Shown: positions 32,628 through 43,912, numbered from the stretch's first letter. The stretch is DNA of 64,000 bases from Sphingomonas nostoxanthinifaciens (GCF_019930585.1 NZ_CP082839.1:1550001-1614000), one strand, 5' to 3'. Numbers and translations: made by a program. The notes: a model not told the origin generated them from the sequence alone.

Positions 32628-33774
32628 CGCCGCGGCGCCGCGCGCGCCCAAAGGCCTCAAGACCGCCGGCATCGTCGCAGTGGTCGTCGCGATCGGCGTA
32701 GTCGCAGCGGGCACGGTCGCCCGCCACCACGATGCGGATCAGGCGCAGGATTGGTCGGACGCGCGCTCGATCCCGACGGTCCACCTGATCCCGGTCAAGG
32801 CCGCGCCGGATTCCACGGCGCTCAGCCTGCCCGGCACGATGCAGGCGTGGAACGGCGCGCATCTCTATGCCCGCGTCGGCGGCTATCTGAAGGCGTGGTA
32901 CAAGGATATCGGCGCGAAGGTCGGCACCGGCGCCGTGCTCGGCGTGATCGACACGCCCGAGCTCGACCAGCAGATCGTGCAGGCGCGCGCGGCGGTCACC
33001 CGCGCCAAGGCCGATGCCGCGCTTGCCCGCAGCACCGCCGCGCGCTGGAACGACCTGCTCTCGACCAACTCGGTCAGCCATCAGGAAGCCGACGAGAAGA
33101 ACGGCGCGCTCGCCGCCCGCAACGCAGCGGTGCAGGCGGCCGAGGCGGATCTCGGCCGGTTCGTCGCGATGAAGAGTTTCGCGACGCTGCGGGCGCCTTT
33201 CGCCGGGACGGTCACCGCGCGTGTCGCCGATATCGGCGATCTGGTCGGCCCCGGCGCCACCAATCAGCAACCGCTCTTCTCGATCGCCGACGTGCACCGC
33301 GTGCGCATCTATGTCAGCGTGCCGCAGGCTTATTCCGCCTCGATGAAGCAGGGACTCGGGGCGACCGTCACCGTGCCCGATTATCCGGGACGAAGCTGGA
33401 AGGGACAGGTAATCGGCTCGTCCGGCGCGATCAACGGCCAGACCGGCACCTTCCAGGTCCAGCTCGTCACCGACAATCCCGGCGAAGCGCTGAAGCCCGG
33501 CGGCTATGCGCTCGTCCGCTTCGACGTGCCCGACCGCGCCGGCGGCGCGACGATCCCGTCGAGCACCCTGATCTTCCGCGCGCAGGGCACGCAGGTCGCG
33601 ACCGTCCGGCCCGACGGCCATGTCCACCTGCTTTCGATCGCGGTGGGCCGCGATCTGGGCGGCACGGTCGAGATCGACGACGGCCTCAAGGCTGGCATGC
33701 AGATCGTCGACAATCCGCCCGACTCCATCGCGGAAGGCGAACTCGTGCGCGTGGGCACCAAGACGAATGGCTAG
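32617..33774 (+). CDS. RND periplasmic adaptor (membrane fusion protein)
   Basis: A 385-residue adaptor. An N-terminal membrane anchor (about 17-38) precedes the lipoyl/hairpin/beta-barrel layout: MQAWNGAHLYARVGGYLKAWYKDIGAKV, an alpha-helical hairpin (about 115-180), FATLRAPFAGTVTARVADIGDLVG, and a C-terminal membrane-proximal domain. ATG 32617 is preferred to 32596 because GGAG (32604-32607) lies nine bases upstream. The gene overlaps the permease end by 11 bases. It links permease and outer-membrane channel. Confidence 0.92.
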   Translation: MQSDAAAPRAPKGLKTAGIVAVVVAIGVVAAGTVARHHDADQAQDWSDARSIPTVHLIPVKAAPDSTALSLPGTMQAWNGAHLYARVGGYLKAWYKDIGAKVGTGAVLGVIDTPELDQQIVQARAAVTRAKADAALARSTAARWNDLLSTNSVSHQEADEKNGALAARNAAVQAAEADLGRFVAMKSFATLRAPFAGTVTARVADIGDLVGPGATNQQPLFSIADVHRVRIYVSVPQAYSASMKQGLGATVTVPDYPGRSWKGQVIGSSGAINGQTGTFQVQLVTDNPGEALKPGGYALVRFDVPDRAGGATIPSSTLIFRAQGTQVATVRPDGHVHLLSIAVGRDLGGTVEIDDGLKAGMQIVDNPPDSIAEGELVRVGTKTNG

Positions 33775-35197
33775 GATGCGCGCCATTGCCGGCTTGCTGG
33801 GCGCCGCCGCGCTGGCCGGCTGCTCGTTCGCGCCGGCCTACAAGCCGCCGGCGGTGGCCACTCCCGTTGCGTTCAAGGAAAATGGGCCGTGGCAGCCGGC
33901 GGCGCCTGCCGACACGCAGTTGGCGACGAACGCCGCCAATTGGTGGGCCGGGTTCGGCGATCCCACGCTCGACGCGCTGGAGCAGCGGATCGCCGGCGAC
34001 AATCCCACGCTGGCCGGTGCGCTCGGTCGCTACGATCAGGCGCGCGCCTATCTGACGCAGGCGCGTTCCGGACTGTTTCCGACCATCGGCGTCGATGCCG
34101 CGCTGACCGACAATCGCCAATCGGACAATCGGCCGCTGCGCGGCGCCGGTCAGCCGGATCTCTACCCGATCGATCAGGTCGGCGGCAGCTTCGGCTACGA
34201 GCTCGATCTGTGGGGGCGCGTGCGCAACGGCGTGCGCGCCGGCAGGGCGGCCGCCGAAGCCAGCGGTGACGATGCCGCCGCGCTGAAGCTCAGCCTGCAG
34301 GCGCAGCTCGCCGCCGCCTACCTGACGTTGCGCGGGCACGATCAGCAGATGAAACTGCTCTCGGCCACGGTCGACGCCTACGCCCAGGCCAACGCCATGA
34401 CCGACCGCCGCTTTCAGGGCGGCATCGCCAACGCGCTCGATACCGGCCGCGCCGGCGCGCAGCTGGCCGAGGCGCAGGCGCAGCTCGAGGACGTCAAGGC
34501 GGCGCGCGCGCTGGTCGAACATGCGATCGCCAGCCTGGTGGGCGAGCCCGCGTCGAATTTCTCGATCGCGCCGGCATTGATCGATTTCACCCAGCCGGTC
34601 GTCCCGGTCGGCTTGCCCTCGACCCTGCTCCAGCGTCGCCCCGACGTCGCCGCTGCCGAACGGCGCATGTTCGCCGCCAACGCCACGATCGGCGTGACCA
34701 AGGCCGCCTTCTTCCCGGCGATCTCGCTCAGCGGGCAGGGGGGCTTCCAGAATACCGGCATCCCCGGCCTGCTGACCGCGCCCAACCTGTTCTGGTCGAT
34801 CGGGCCGAGCACGGTGCTGACCCTGTTCGACGGTGGGCGCCGTCGTGGCCAGCTCGCCGCCGCGCGCGCCGGGTGGGAGCAGGCGACCGCCAATTATCGT
34901 GCGGAGGTGCTGCGCGCCTTCCAGGAAACCGAGGACCAGCTCGCCTTGCTCCACCATCTCGGCGACGAGCAGGTGGCGGAGGATCGCGCGATGCAGCAGG
35001 CGGCGCTGGCCGAGCGCACCGCCACCAATCGCTTCACCAAGGGGGCGGTCGACTATCTCGATGTGGTCACGGCGCAGACGACGGCGTTGCGCATCCGCCG
35101 CACCGCGATCGACCTGCATACCCGGCGGCTGCAGGCGACGGTGCGGCTGATCGCGGCGATCGGCGGCAATTGGCAGCCGGTCACCGGCGGGAGCTGA
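33767..35197 (+). CDS. Outer-membrane efflux lipoprotein (NodT family)
   Basis: An outer-membrane factor of about 476 residues with a lipoprotein signal (LLGAAALAGCSFAP, lipobox LAGC). Two OEP repeats follow, with NWWAGFGDPTLDAL, SYELDLWGRV-type (FGYELDLWGRVRNG) and FDGGRRRGQLAAARAGWEQA motifs of the NodT/OprM group. ATG 33767 overlaps the adaptor stop. ATG 33776 is an equal alternative three codons later. It completes a three-part pump. Its end is tail to tail with the second kinase gene, seven bases between stops. Confidence 0.92.
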   Translation: MARMRAIAGLLGAAALAGCSFAPAYKPPAVATPVAFKENGPWQPAAPADTQLATNAANWWAGFGDPTLDALEQRIAGDNPTLAGALGRYDQARAYLTQARSGLFPTIGVDAALTDNRQSDNRPLRGAGQPDLYPIDQVGGSFGYELDLWGRVRNGVRAGRAAAEASGDDAAALKLSLQAQLAAAYLTLRGHDQQMKLLSATVDAYAQANAMTDRRFQGGIANALDTGRAGAQLAEAQAQLEDVKAARALVEHAIASLVGEPASNFSIAPALIDFTQPVVPVGLPSTLLQRRPDVAAAERRMFAANATIGVTKAAFFPAISLSGQGGFQNTGIPGLLTAPNLFWSIGPSTVLTLFDGGRRRGQLAAARAGWEQATANYRAEVLRAFQETEDQLALLHHLGDEQVAEDRAMQQAALAERTATNRFTKGAVDYLDVVTAQTTALRIRRTAIDLHTRRLQATVRLIAAIGGNWQPVTGGS

Positions 35198-35204
35198 GCG
35201 AGCG

Positions 35205-36557
35205 CTAACGCTGCCCTGCGGGCAGTTCGATCCGTGCCACGAGCCCGCCGGACGCCGCGCGCGCAAACCTTAGCCGGCCGCCGTGGAGCTCGATCAGCTC
35301 GCGGGCGATGCGAACGCCCTGGCCATGGCCGCCGCCCCGTTCGTCGGCGCGCATCGTTCCATCCTGCAGTGCCGCGAGTTTGGCGTCGCTGAGCGCTGCG
35401 CCATCGTCGGCGATCTCGATGCGCGCATGCCCGGCTTCCATATCCGCGCGAATGTTCACCGTTTGCCGGGCATGGCGCCAGGCATTGTCGATCAGGTTGC
35501 CGAGCGCCTCGTCGAGATCCTGCGGATCGCAACGCACCCCTAGTGCGTCCGGCACATCCACCACGGCTTCGATCGTCCGTTCGGCGTGGAGCCGGTGCAT
35601 GGCAACGGCCAGCCCGTCGAGCGCAGGCGCCAGCGGCGTGGAAGAGCGTAGCGCAGCGCGACCCTCTTCCGAACGGGCGCGGGCCAGATGGTGCCGGATC
35701 TGGTCCTCGAGCCGGCAGACCTGTGCCGCCAGCCGTCCGTCGGCGTCGCGCGCGCCTTCGGCCAGATCCAGCCGAAGCGTCGCGAGCGGGGTCTTGAGGC
35801 CGTGCGCGAGATTGGCGACGTGCAGGCGCGCACGGGCAAGTTGTGCCTCGTTGGTATCGAGCAATGCATTGAGTTCTGCGACGAGCGGCAGCAATTCGCT
35901 CGGCTCGTCCACTTCGACGCGGTCGCGGCGGCCTTCGCGTACCTCGACGAGCATCGCCTGCAGCCGCTTCAACGGCCGCAATCCCAGTCGAAGCTGGATC
36001 AGCACCGCCACCGTCAGGACGATGCCCAGCAATGCGATCGACAGCAGCAGCGGCGTCGTGGCGGCGCGCAGCGGGCGCTCGACCATGCGGCGCGGCCCGG
36101 CGGCCATCAGTTCGGCGGGGCCGGCCGCGGTGGCGATGAGGACGGCCCGGCCATGGACCGGCTGGCCATCCGATCCAAGCCCCTCGAACGGTCGGGGCCG
36201 CAGTCCGTCATGGTGGTGATGTTCGCGCTCCTGCTCGGTGAGCGCGACCAGATTCGTACCGCCGAGCGATGCGGAGCGCAGCGTGCCGCCGGGCGCGATC
36301 ACCTGCCATGCCCAGCCGCTGCCGGGCCGGTCGAACGGCGGCACATCGACCGCGGCGTTCGGGTCGAGGCTTCCGTCAGCTCTGACGGCGCGCGCCACCA
36401 CCACCAACTGCGCGTCGAGCCGCTGATCGAGATTCTCCATCACGAACCGCTCGAACACATGGCCGATCGCCACCGCGGCGACGAGCAATGCGACCATGAT
36501 GGCCAAGGCCGCGGTGACGAGCAGCCGCCCCGCCAGCGAGCGTGGCAGCAGCCTCAC
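35205..36557 (-). CDS. Sensor histidine kinase (QseC/PhoQ-like)
   Basis: A 450-residue kinase: TM1 (about 12-34), a periplasmic sensor of about 130 residues containing a four-His run at 113-116 (EQEREHHHHDG), TM2 (168-190), HAMP, a DHp domain with His252 in NLAHGLKTPLATL and an ATPase domain with ALGNLIDNAWRHA and GGGHGQGVRIARELI. This motif set is typical of the PhoQ/QseC group. The start is GTG 36557, overlapping the regulator stop as GTGA. The His run suggests metal or pH sensing. That is inference. Confidence 0.92.
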   Translation of the reverse strand: MRLLPRSLAGRLLVTAALAIMVALLVAAVAIGHVFERFVMENLDQRLDAQLVVVARAVRADGSLDPNAAVDVPPFDRPGSGWAWQVIAPGGTLRSASLGGTNLVALTEQEREHHHHDGLRPRPFEGLGSDGQPVHGRAVLIATAAGPAELMAAGPRRMVERPLRAATTPLLLSIALLGIVLTVAVLIQLRLGLRPLKRLQAMLVEVREGRRDRVEVDEPSELLPLVAELNALLDTNEAQLARARLHVANLAHGLKTPLATLRLDLAEGARDADGRLAAQVCRLEDQIRHHLARARSEEGRAALRSSTPLAPALDGLAVAMHRLHAERTIEAVVDVPDALGVRCDPQDLDEALGNLIDNAWRHARQTVNIRADMEAGHARIEIADDGAALSDAKLAALQDGTMRADERGGGHGQGVRIARELIELHGGRLRFARAASGGLVARIELPAGQR

Positions 36558-37228
36558 GCGGCCTCTGCCGTGAGGCGATAGCCCCGGCCGCGCACGGTCT
36601 CGATCCGGTCGGCGCCAATCTTGCGGCGCAGCCGGCCGACAATCACCTCGAGCGAGTTCGAATCGACGTCGGCATCGCCCTCGTAGACGCGCTCCAGCAG
36701 GTCCATTCGCTCGACCACGATCTCCTTGCGCAGCATGAGCGCCGACAGCACGCGCCATTCGAATGCGGTCAACCGCAACGGAAGGCCATCGAGCTCGAAT
36801 TGCCCGGTCGAGCTGTCGAAAGCGAGCGGGCCGCAGGTGATGATGCTCGCCGCATGCCCGCTGGCGCGACGCACCAGCGCCCGCAGCCGCATCACTAGTT
36901 CGTCGATCCGGAACGGCTTGGTGAGATAATCGTCGGCGCCCGCCTTGAAGCCCTGCACCTTGTCCGACCAGCCGTCGCGCGCGGTGAGGATCAGCACGGG
37001 CAGCGTCGCGCCCTCCGCGCGCCACTCCTGCAGGATCGAGAGCCCGTCGCGCTTGGGCAGGCCGAGATCGAGGATGGCGGCATCGTAGCGTTCGGTCGCG
37101 CCGAGATGGCCGCCATCCTCGCCATTCGTCGCGAGATCGACGGCGAAGTTCTCCGCGCGCAATTGCCGTGCGATCGCTTCGCCCAGCGCAGCATCATCCT
37201 CGACCAGCAGCACGCGCATCGGCGGCAT
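36554..37228 (-). CDS. OmpR-family response regulator (QseB/PhoP-like)
   Basis: A 224-residue regulator with a receiver (VEDDAALG, Asp54 in AILDLGLPKRDG, Lys in DDYLTKPFRIDEL) and a winged-helix output domain (LRLTAFEWRVLSALMLRKEIVVERMDLLERVY, IVGRLRRKIG). The GLPKRDGLSILQEWRA run is close to QseB/PmrA/PhoP. It begins at ATG 37228, six bases after GGAG. It is first in the operon with the kinase, and an 11-bp-period direct repeat lies in its upstream region, consistent with autoregulation. Confidence 0.93.
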   Translation of the reverse strand: MPPMRVLLVEDDAALGEAIARQLRAENFAVDLATNGEDGGHLGATERYDAAILDLGLPKRDGLSILQEWRAEGATLPVLILTARDGWSDKVQGFKAGADDYLTKPFRIDELVMRLRALVRRASGHAASIITCGPLAFDSSTGQFELDGLPLRLTAFEWRVLSALMLRKEIVVERMDLLERVYEGDADVDSNSLEVIVGRLRRKIGADRIETVRGRGYRLTAEAA

Positions 37229-37257
37229 CTCCCTCTCCGGCCCGCTAGGCCCGTGAC

Positions 37258-37286
37258 CTAAACCGAAACTGAACCGCGCGGTTCAG
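37258..37286. promoter_or_regulatory. Response-regulator box: 11-bp-spaced direct repeat plus 18-bp palindrome
   Basis: CTAAACC (37258-37264) and CTGAACC (37269-37275) repeat with an 11-bp period, the layout bound by PhoP/OmpR-type dimers. The second copy is the left arm of the perfect palindrome CTGAACCGCGCGGTTCAG (37269-37286). The site lies between the divergent regulator and secreted-protein genes and can serve both. Confidence 0.6.
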
Positions 37287-37342
37287 CGCGCGTCGGCGGC
37301 CGTGGCCTAGATGGTGGCATCCCCAATGCAAGGAGCGACCTC

Positions 37343-37804
37343 ATGAAACTACCCACCTCCACTCCGCTACAGGCCGCCATGGCAGCCGGGCTGCTTGCGG
37401 TCGGCGCGATCGGCGGCGGCGTGGCCGGCCACGCGATCAGGCCGGCGATCGAGATGGCACCGCTCCACCCGGTCGCGATCCGTACCCTGGCCGCGCACGA
37501 CGGCATCGTCGCGATCCGCGCGCGCGTCGCCGAGGCCTATGGCAACAAGTTCATTGCCGACGATGGCAGCGGTCGGACGCTGGTGGACCTCGGCCGCGGA
37601 GGCGACGAGCAGGCTCTGGTCACGGGCGGCCAGACGGTTACCGTACAGGGCCGGTTCGAGCGGAACACGCTGCGGGCCTCGTTCCTGGTCGATGCGGCGG
37701 GCGAGGTCCACGCGCTCGGGCCGATGGGCCATCCGCGCCACGGCCATGACGGGCCACCCCCGCCGCCGCCCGGCGAAGCCGGCCCGCCTGCACCGCACGC
37801 CTGA
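37343..37804 (+). CDS. Exported small OB-fold-like protein with Pro/His-rich tail
   Basis: A 153-residue exported protein. A hydrophobic N-terminal segment (residues 10-30) is followed by a compact beta-rich domain (about 45-120; VAIRARVAEAYGNKFIADDGSGRTLVDL, VTVQGRFERNTLRASFLVD) resembling the BOF/YgiW-type OB fold. The tail is low complexity with HPRHGHDG and PPPPPP. In enterobacteria, ygiW is divergent from qseBC and regulated by it. The same gene arrangement is seen here, which supports the analogy, but the sequence match is loose. Its role may be periplasmic stress or metal tolerance. Confidence 0.6.
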   Translation: MKLPTSTPLQAAMAAGLLAVGAIGGGVAGHAIRPAIEMAPLHPVAIRTLAAHDGIVAIRARVAEAYGNKFIADDGSGRTLVDLGRGGDEQALVTGGQTVTVQGRFERNTLRASFLVDAAGEVHALGPMGHPRHGHDGPPPPPPGEAGPPAPHA

Positions 37805-37819
37805 CCGGAGCGGAACGCG

Positions 37820-38848
37820 TCAGGCCCCTGGCCACGTATCCGACAGGCGGTAGCCTTCGGGCCAGGGGTCGGCCGGGTCGAGCAGCAACTGGTGCGTGCC
37901 GGTGATCCATGCGCTGCCCGAAAGGCGCGGATGGATCGCCGGCCGGCCGCCAGCGTCCGTCGCTCCCATTATCTGTCCATCGAAGACGGATCCGATGATC
38001 GAGCGCGCGCGATACCGGTCTCCGACGCGCATCCGTCGCTTGGCGTGCAGCACCGCCATGTTGGCCGAGACCGCGGTGCCGGTCGGCGATCGATCGATCT
38101 TGCCCGGACGGATCGCGACCGCATGCGCCATGGTAGTCGCGCCATCGTCGTCGGCGAGCGGCCTGGCGAACAGGCAGAATGACACATGCGTCCAATCCGC
38201 GTTCTCGGGGTGCGCGAAGCCGATCTGCTCGTTCGCCGCCTGCGTGAGTTTCATGCCGAGCTCGGCAAGGTCGCGCGCCTCGTCGGGCGCGATCGCGAAG
38301 CCGAGCGCGGCCGCATCGACGATCACGAAGCTGTCGCCGCCATAAGCGGTATCGACGGTCAGCGTCGTCAGCCCCGGCACCTCGAGCGCCACGCCGACCT
38401 TGTCGGCGAACGAGGGCAGATTGGTGACGTTGATGCGCGCGGCCTTGCCGTCGCGGCAATCGGCCACGATCTCGACCAGCCCGCCCGGTGCTTCGAGCAC
38501 GAAGCGGGTGACCGGCTCCTCCATCGCCACGATGCCGGTCTCGAGCAGGACCGTGGCCACGCAGATCGAGTTCGACCCGGACATTGGCGGCGTGTCGGCC
38601 GGCTCCATGATGATGAAACCAGCGCAGGCGGCCGGATTTTTGGGTGGCACCAGCAGATTGACGTGGCGGAAGACGCCGCCGCGCGGCTCGTTGAGGACGA
38701 AGTTGCGGAGGCGCTCGTCGCGGGCGATAAACCGCGATTGCTCCCACAACGTATCGCCGGGCGGCGGCATCACGCCACCCACGATTACATCGCCAACCTC
38801 GCCTCCGGCATGGCAGCTTACGACATGCAGAACCTTCGAGCTGCGCAC
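37820..38848 (-). CDS. Proline racemase family protein with Ser/Thr at the catalytic positions
   Basis: A 342-residue protein of the proline racemase/hydroxyproline epimerase family, with the two-domain diaminopimelate-epimerase fold. In racemases the catalytic cysteines lie in MCGH and SPCG. Here the sequences are PMSGSNSIC (Ser near 90) and [11 protein letters not shown] (Thr near 255), so both catalytic positions differ. C/T members are trans-3-hydroxyproline dehydratases and S/C members can be epimerases. An S/T pair leaves the reaction open. [13 protein letters not shown] and [13 protein letters not shown] are conserved ligand-binding loops. It stands alone. Confidence 0.85.
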   Translation of the reverse strand: MRSSKVLHVVSCHAGGEVGDVIVGGVMPPPGDTLWEQSRFIARDERLRNFVLNEPRGGVFRHVNLLVPPKNPAACAGFIIMEPADTPPMSGSNSICVATVLLETGIVAMEEPVTRFVLEAPGGLVEIVADCRDGKAARINVTNLPSFADKVGVALEVPGLTTLTVDTAYGGDSFVIVDAAALGFAIAPDEARDLAELGMKLTQAANEQIGFAHPENADWTHVSFCLFARPLADDDGATTMAHAVAIRPGKIDRSPTGTAVSANMAVLHAKRRMRVGDRYRARSIIGSVFDGQIMGATDAGGRPAIHPRLSGSAWITGTHQLLLDPADPWPEGYRLSDTWPGA

Positions 38849-39248
38849 TTCATTCCTCCATCGGCGCGTGACGATAGCCGATGCGACGCGAAGCGCGACC
38901 CTGTTGATGATCGATACCTGGTTGGTTCGGCCCGCGCGACGCTCGAAAATACGCGTCCCGTTGAGGGCAATTGATCGAAGGCGATCTGCCTAAGAGTTTC
39001 GATGATCGTCGGGGTAGGCGGGCCACCCGACCTTGGTGGGCCTCCGATTTCATTTACAAATAATGTAAGTGAAGGAAGATAATCGATCGCAAGAGTATAA
39101 CTGCATCGCTTCCGCTGGCTTGACCCGTATCTCGGAAGCTGCGCTCCGCGCGTCGGAACGCGTCCTTGTGCGTCGCTTGTTGCGCCCGTCGCAAGCGAAG
39201 CTCTGCGCCTCGCCGATCGCAAATCTCGATCGGCGAGGTGCCTTGTTG
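38849..39248. other. 400-bp non-coding stretch with a strong RNA hairpin (39208-39238)
   Basis: No convincing gene. The stretch is AT-richer than its surroundings near 38990-39080. CCTCGCCGATCG (39208-39219) pairs perfectly with CGATCGGCGAGG (39227-39238) around the loop CAAATCT. The right arm contains AGG of the probable ribosome-binding site AGGTG for the gene at 39249. No T-run follows, so control of translation is more likely than termination. Confidence 0.5.
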
Positions 39249-39596
39249 ATGGCGCGATATCTTGGCCTGATTGCTCGGCTGCGCGTTGATCCCCTGAACG
39301 ATCACATAGACTATCCAACCGACATCGATAAAAGATTTCGGATATTGTTACATGTTATAGATAAAATCTGTCGCGAATGTATCGATCATCTCGTACGCGG
39401 GGAGAGGCTCGGTATCATGTATAAGAGGATCCTCGAGGCCGAGGTTCGGCGACTTGAGAAAGCGTTGATGGAGAATATTCCGGAGATTCGCGCTCAGCTT
39501 ATCCCGCAGCTGCGACGCGCGCAGCTCAAGCTGGATATCATCCAGCGCGTGGAAGCAAGGAAGATCCCCGTCACGCGAACCATCATCGCCCTATAG
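39249..39596 (+). CDS. Hypothetical helical protein
   Basis: About 115 residues, mostly amphipathic helix, basic overall (MARYLGLIARLRVDPLNDHIDYPTD would begin it; the end is ARKIPVTRTIIAL). There are no membrane or signal segments. ATG 39249 is preferred since AGGTG lies eight bases upstream. The frame is open to a GTG at 39069, but that extension is Arg/Ser/Ala-rich and crosses the hairpin. Codon use is less GC-biased than the neighbours, which may point to horizontal origin. I do not recognise a family. Confidence 0.5.
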   Translation: MARYLGLIARLRVDPLNDHIDYPTDIDKRFRILLHVIDKICRECIDHLVRGERLGIMYKRILEAEVRRLEKALMENIPEIRAQLIPQLRRAQLKLDIIQRVEARKIPVTRTIIAL

Positions 39597-39628
39597 GTCA
39601 TTTGCGACGAACGACGCGGAATCGGGTT

Positions 39629-40378
39629 TCAGCCCTCGATATTCTTGCGGTCGAGCCATTCGGGCCATTGGCACCACCGCCGCTCGGGCAATGCGCCGAC
39701 GGTTCGCAGCTTCGGTATGTCGAGCAGCGTCAGGCATTGCCGATCGTGCACGAGCAGGCCGTCATCGTTCATCTGCCGGAGGATACGATTGACGTGAACC
39801 GCCGTCAGTCCGGTCACGTCGCCGATATTTTCCTGCGTCAGCGGCAGGTACAGCTTGGGCCCCTGCTCGGGATTCCACACGCGCAGCCGATCGTAGACAT
39901 GCAGCACAAAGCTCGCGACCCGCTGGACGGCCGAGCTTCGCCCAAGCGAGGCCACGCGATCCATCAACATGATGCGTTCCTGCTGGGCGCTCATGAACAT
40001 GGCGATGGAGAGCCGCGGGGCATCATGGAAGAGTTGCCCGAAGGCGGTGAGGCTCACGCGCGATACTTTGATCGGGGTGATTGCTGTCAGGGTTTCCGCG
40101 GCGGTTTCCAGCACCATGCTGGGGGTGCCGAGCAGATCGCCCGGAAGGTGGACCTTGACGATCTGCCGCTCGCCTCCCGCGAGGTCGAGGCTGCTGATGG
40201 CCCATCCCTCGATCAGGAAGAAGATCTCCACCACCGGTTCGCCCGCCCTGCGAAGCTGCTGACCCTTCGGCACCCGCACGACAGGGCCGTGGAGCCGATC
40301 GATCGCCTGGCGTTCGGCCGCGGTGAGTTCGACGAATTCGAACAGCCGGTGAGGGGGGAATGGGTCTTGGTCGGCCAT
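39629..40378 (-). CDS. Crp/Fnr-family regulator
   Basis: A 249-residue Crp/Fnr protein with a beta-roll sensor (VVEIFFLIEGWAISSLDLAGGERQIVKVHLPGDLLGTPSM), a dimer helix (SAQQERIMLMDRVASLGR) and a Crp-type HTH (LTQENIGDVTGLTAVHVNRILRQMNDDG). There are no N-terminal cysteines, so it is not an iron-sulfur sensor. The group is frequent in Sphingomonads and of unknown ligand. An FNR-like half-perfect box lies about 57 bp upstream of its start, suggesting autoregulation or control by FnrL. Confidence 0.88.
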   Translation of the reverse strand: MADQDPFPPHRLFEFVELTAAERQAIDRLHGPVVRVPKGQQLRRAGEPVVEIFFLIEGWAISSLDLAGGERQIVKVHLPGDLLGTPSMVLETAAETLTAITPIKVSRVSLTAFGQLFHDAPRLSIAMFMSAQQERIMLMDRVASLGRSSAVQRVASFVLHVYDRLRVWNPEQGPKLYLPLTQENIGDVTGLTAVHVNRILRQMNDDGLLVHDRQCLTLLDIPKLRTVGALPERRWCQWPEWLDRKNIEG

Positions 40379-40434
40379 GTTTTATCGGTTGGGCACTGTT
40401 TGGCCCCATAACCCATATCCGTCGCAATCCGTCC

Positions 40435-40448
40435 TTAATCTGGATCAA
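40435..40448. promoter_or_regulatory. Crp/Fnr-type box upstream of the crp-like gene
   Basis: TTAATCTGGATCAA matches TTGAT-N4-ATCAA at nine of ten positions. It lies about 57 bp before the start of the minus-strand Crp/Fnr gene. The surrounding 180 bp between that gene and phosphoglucomutase hold no gene and are AT-rich. Confidence 0.45.
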
Positions 40449-40560
40449 CCCATTGTGGACTTATCAACTTAAATTAACACCGGTTGCAGCAGTGGAAATT
40501 ACATTCACCCGTGGAATAGAGGTTTCGTCGCCTGTATTAGCTCGGACGTTCGAGCATCGT

Positions 40561-43177
<2,617 letters not shown>

Positions 43178-43303
43178 CTCAGGTATCTCCTCGATCTCGT
43201 GGCGGCAGTCTTAACGGCCGGGACGGCGCGCCGATCCCCGCTTGGTCAAGGCTTTCGCGCCATCGGGCTGGCGGAAGCGGTTTCGTCGCTTTACCGTCCG
43301 GCT

Positions 43304-43912
43304 GTGGAGCGGATCGAGTTTTGCGGCGGCATCGGAGCGGGCAAGTCCACCTGCGCGGCTTTGCTCGCCGAACGCTGGTCGCTGCCGCTCGTCGGCGAGC
43401 GTTTCGAGAGCATCCCTTATTGGCAGCTCTATTATCAGGATCCCGCGCGTTATGCGTTGGAGAAGGATCTGAGCTTCCTGCTGTCGCATGTCGACACGCT
43501 GCGGGCGGCAGCCGCGCCGAACCTCGTGTGCGATTTCGCGTTGTTCCAGACCGTCGCCTATTCGGCGATTGTCGGTGACGCGGCCGATACCGCCGCGGTC
43601 GATGCGGTCTATCGGCAAATGACCGTACGCCTCGGCCAGCCGGCGCTCGTTATCCTGCTGCGGTGCGACACATCGATCCAGCTCGATCGCATCCGCAAGC
43701 GCGGTCGCGCGCCGGAGCAAAAGATCACCGCCGATTATCTCCAGCGACTCGATCGGGCCATCGACGAGCAGATCGACAAGCTGCCGAACACGGTAAGCGT
43801 GATCGAATGGGACACGAGCCGGGGGTCGCCGTCGCGCCTGCTGGAGCAGCCGGCGATCCAGGCGGTCATCGATCGCTGGTCGGACGCACGGTCGTTTTCC
43901 GACATTATCTGA
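43304..43912 (+). CDS. Deoxynucleoside kinase family protein
   Basis: A 202-residue P-loop kinase that resembles deoxyadenosine/deoxyguanosine kinases. The P-loop is GGIGAGKSTC at residues 8-17. ERFESIPYWQLYYQDPARYALEKDLSFLLSH matches the family region that binds the nucleoside and positions helix 3. VCDFALFQTVAYS occupies the catalytic DR-type site, and RIRKRGRAPEQKITADYLQRL is the lid. The start GTG 43304 gives a P-loop at the usual distance. It would phosphorylate a deoxynucleoside for salvage, but the substrate is unknown. Confidence 0.8.
   Translation: MERIEFCGGIGAGKSTCAALLAERWSLPLVGERFESIPYWQLYYQDPARYALEKDLSFLLSHVDTLRAAAAPNLVCDFALFQTVAYSAIVGDAADTAAVDAVYRQMTVRLGQPALVILLRCDTSIQLDRIRKRGRAPEQKITADYLQRLDRAIDEQIDKLPNTVSVIEWDTSRGSPSRLLEQPAIQAVIDRWSDARSFSDII

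Noticed and set aside
39069..39248. GTG-started N-terminal extension of the hypothetical protein
   Set aside because: It crosses a perfect hairpin, is compositionally unlike the rest, and a better ribosome-binding site precedes ATG 39249.
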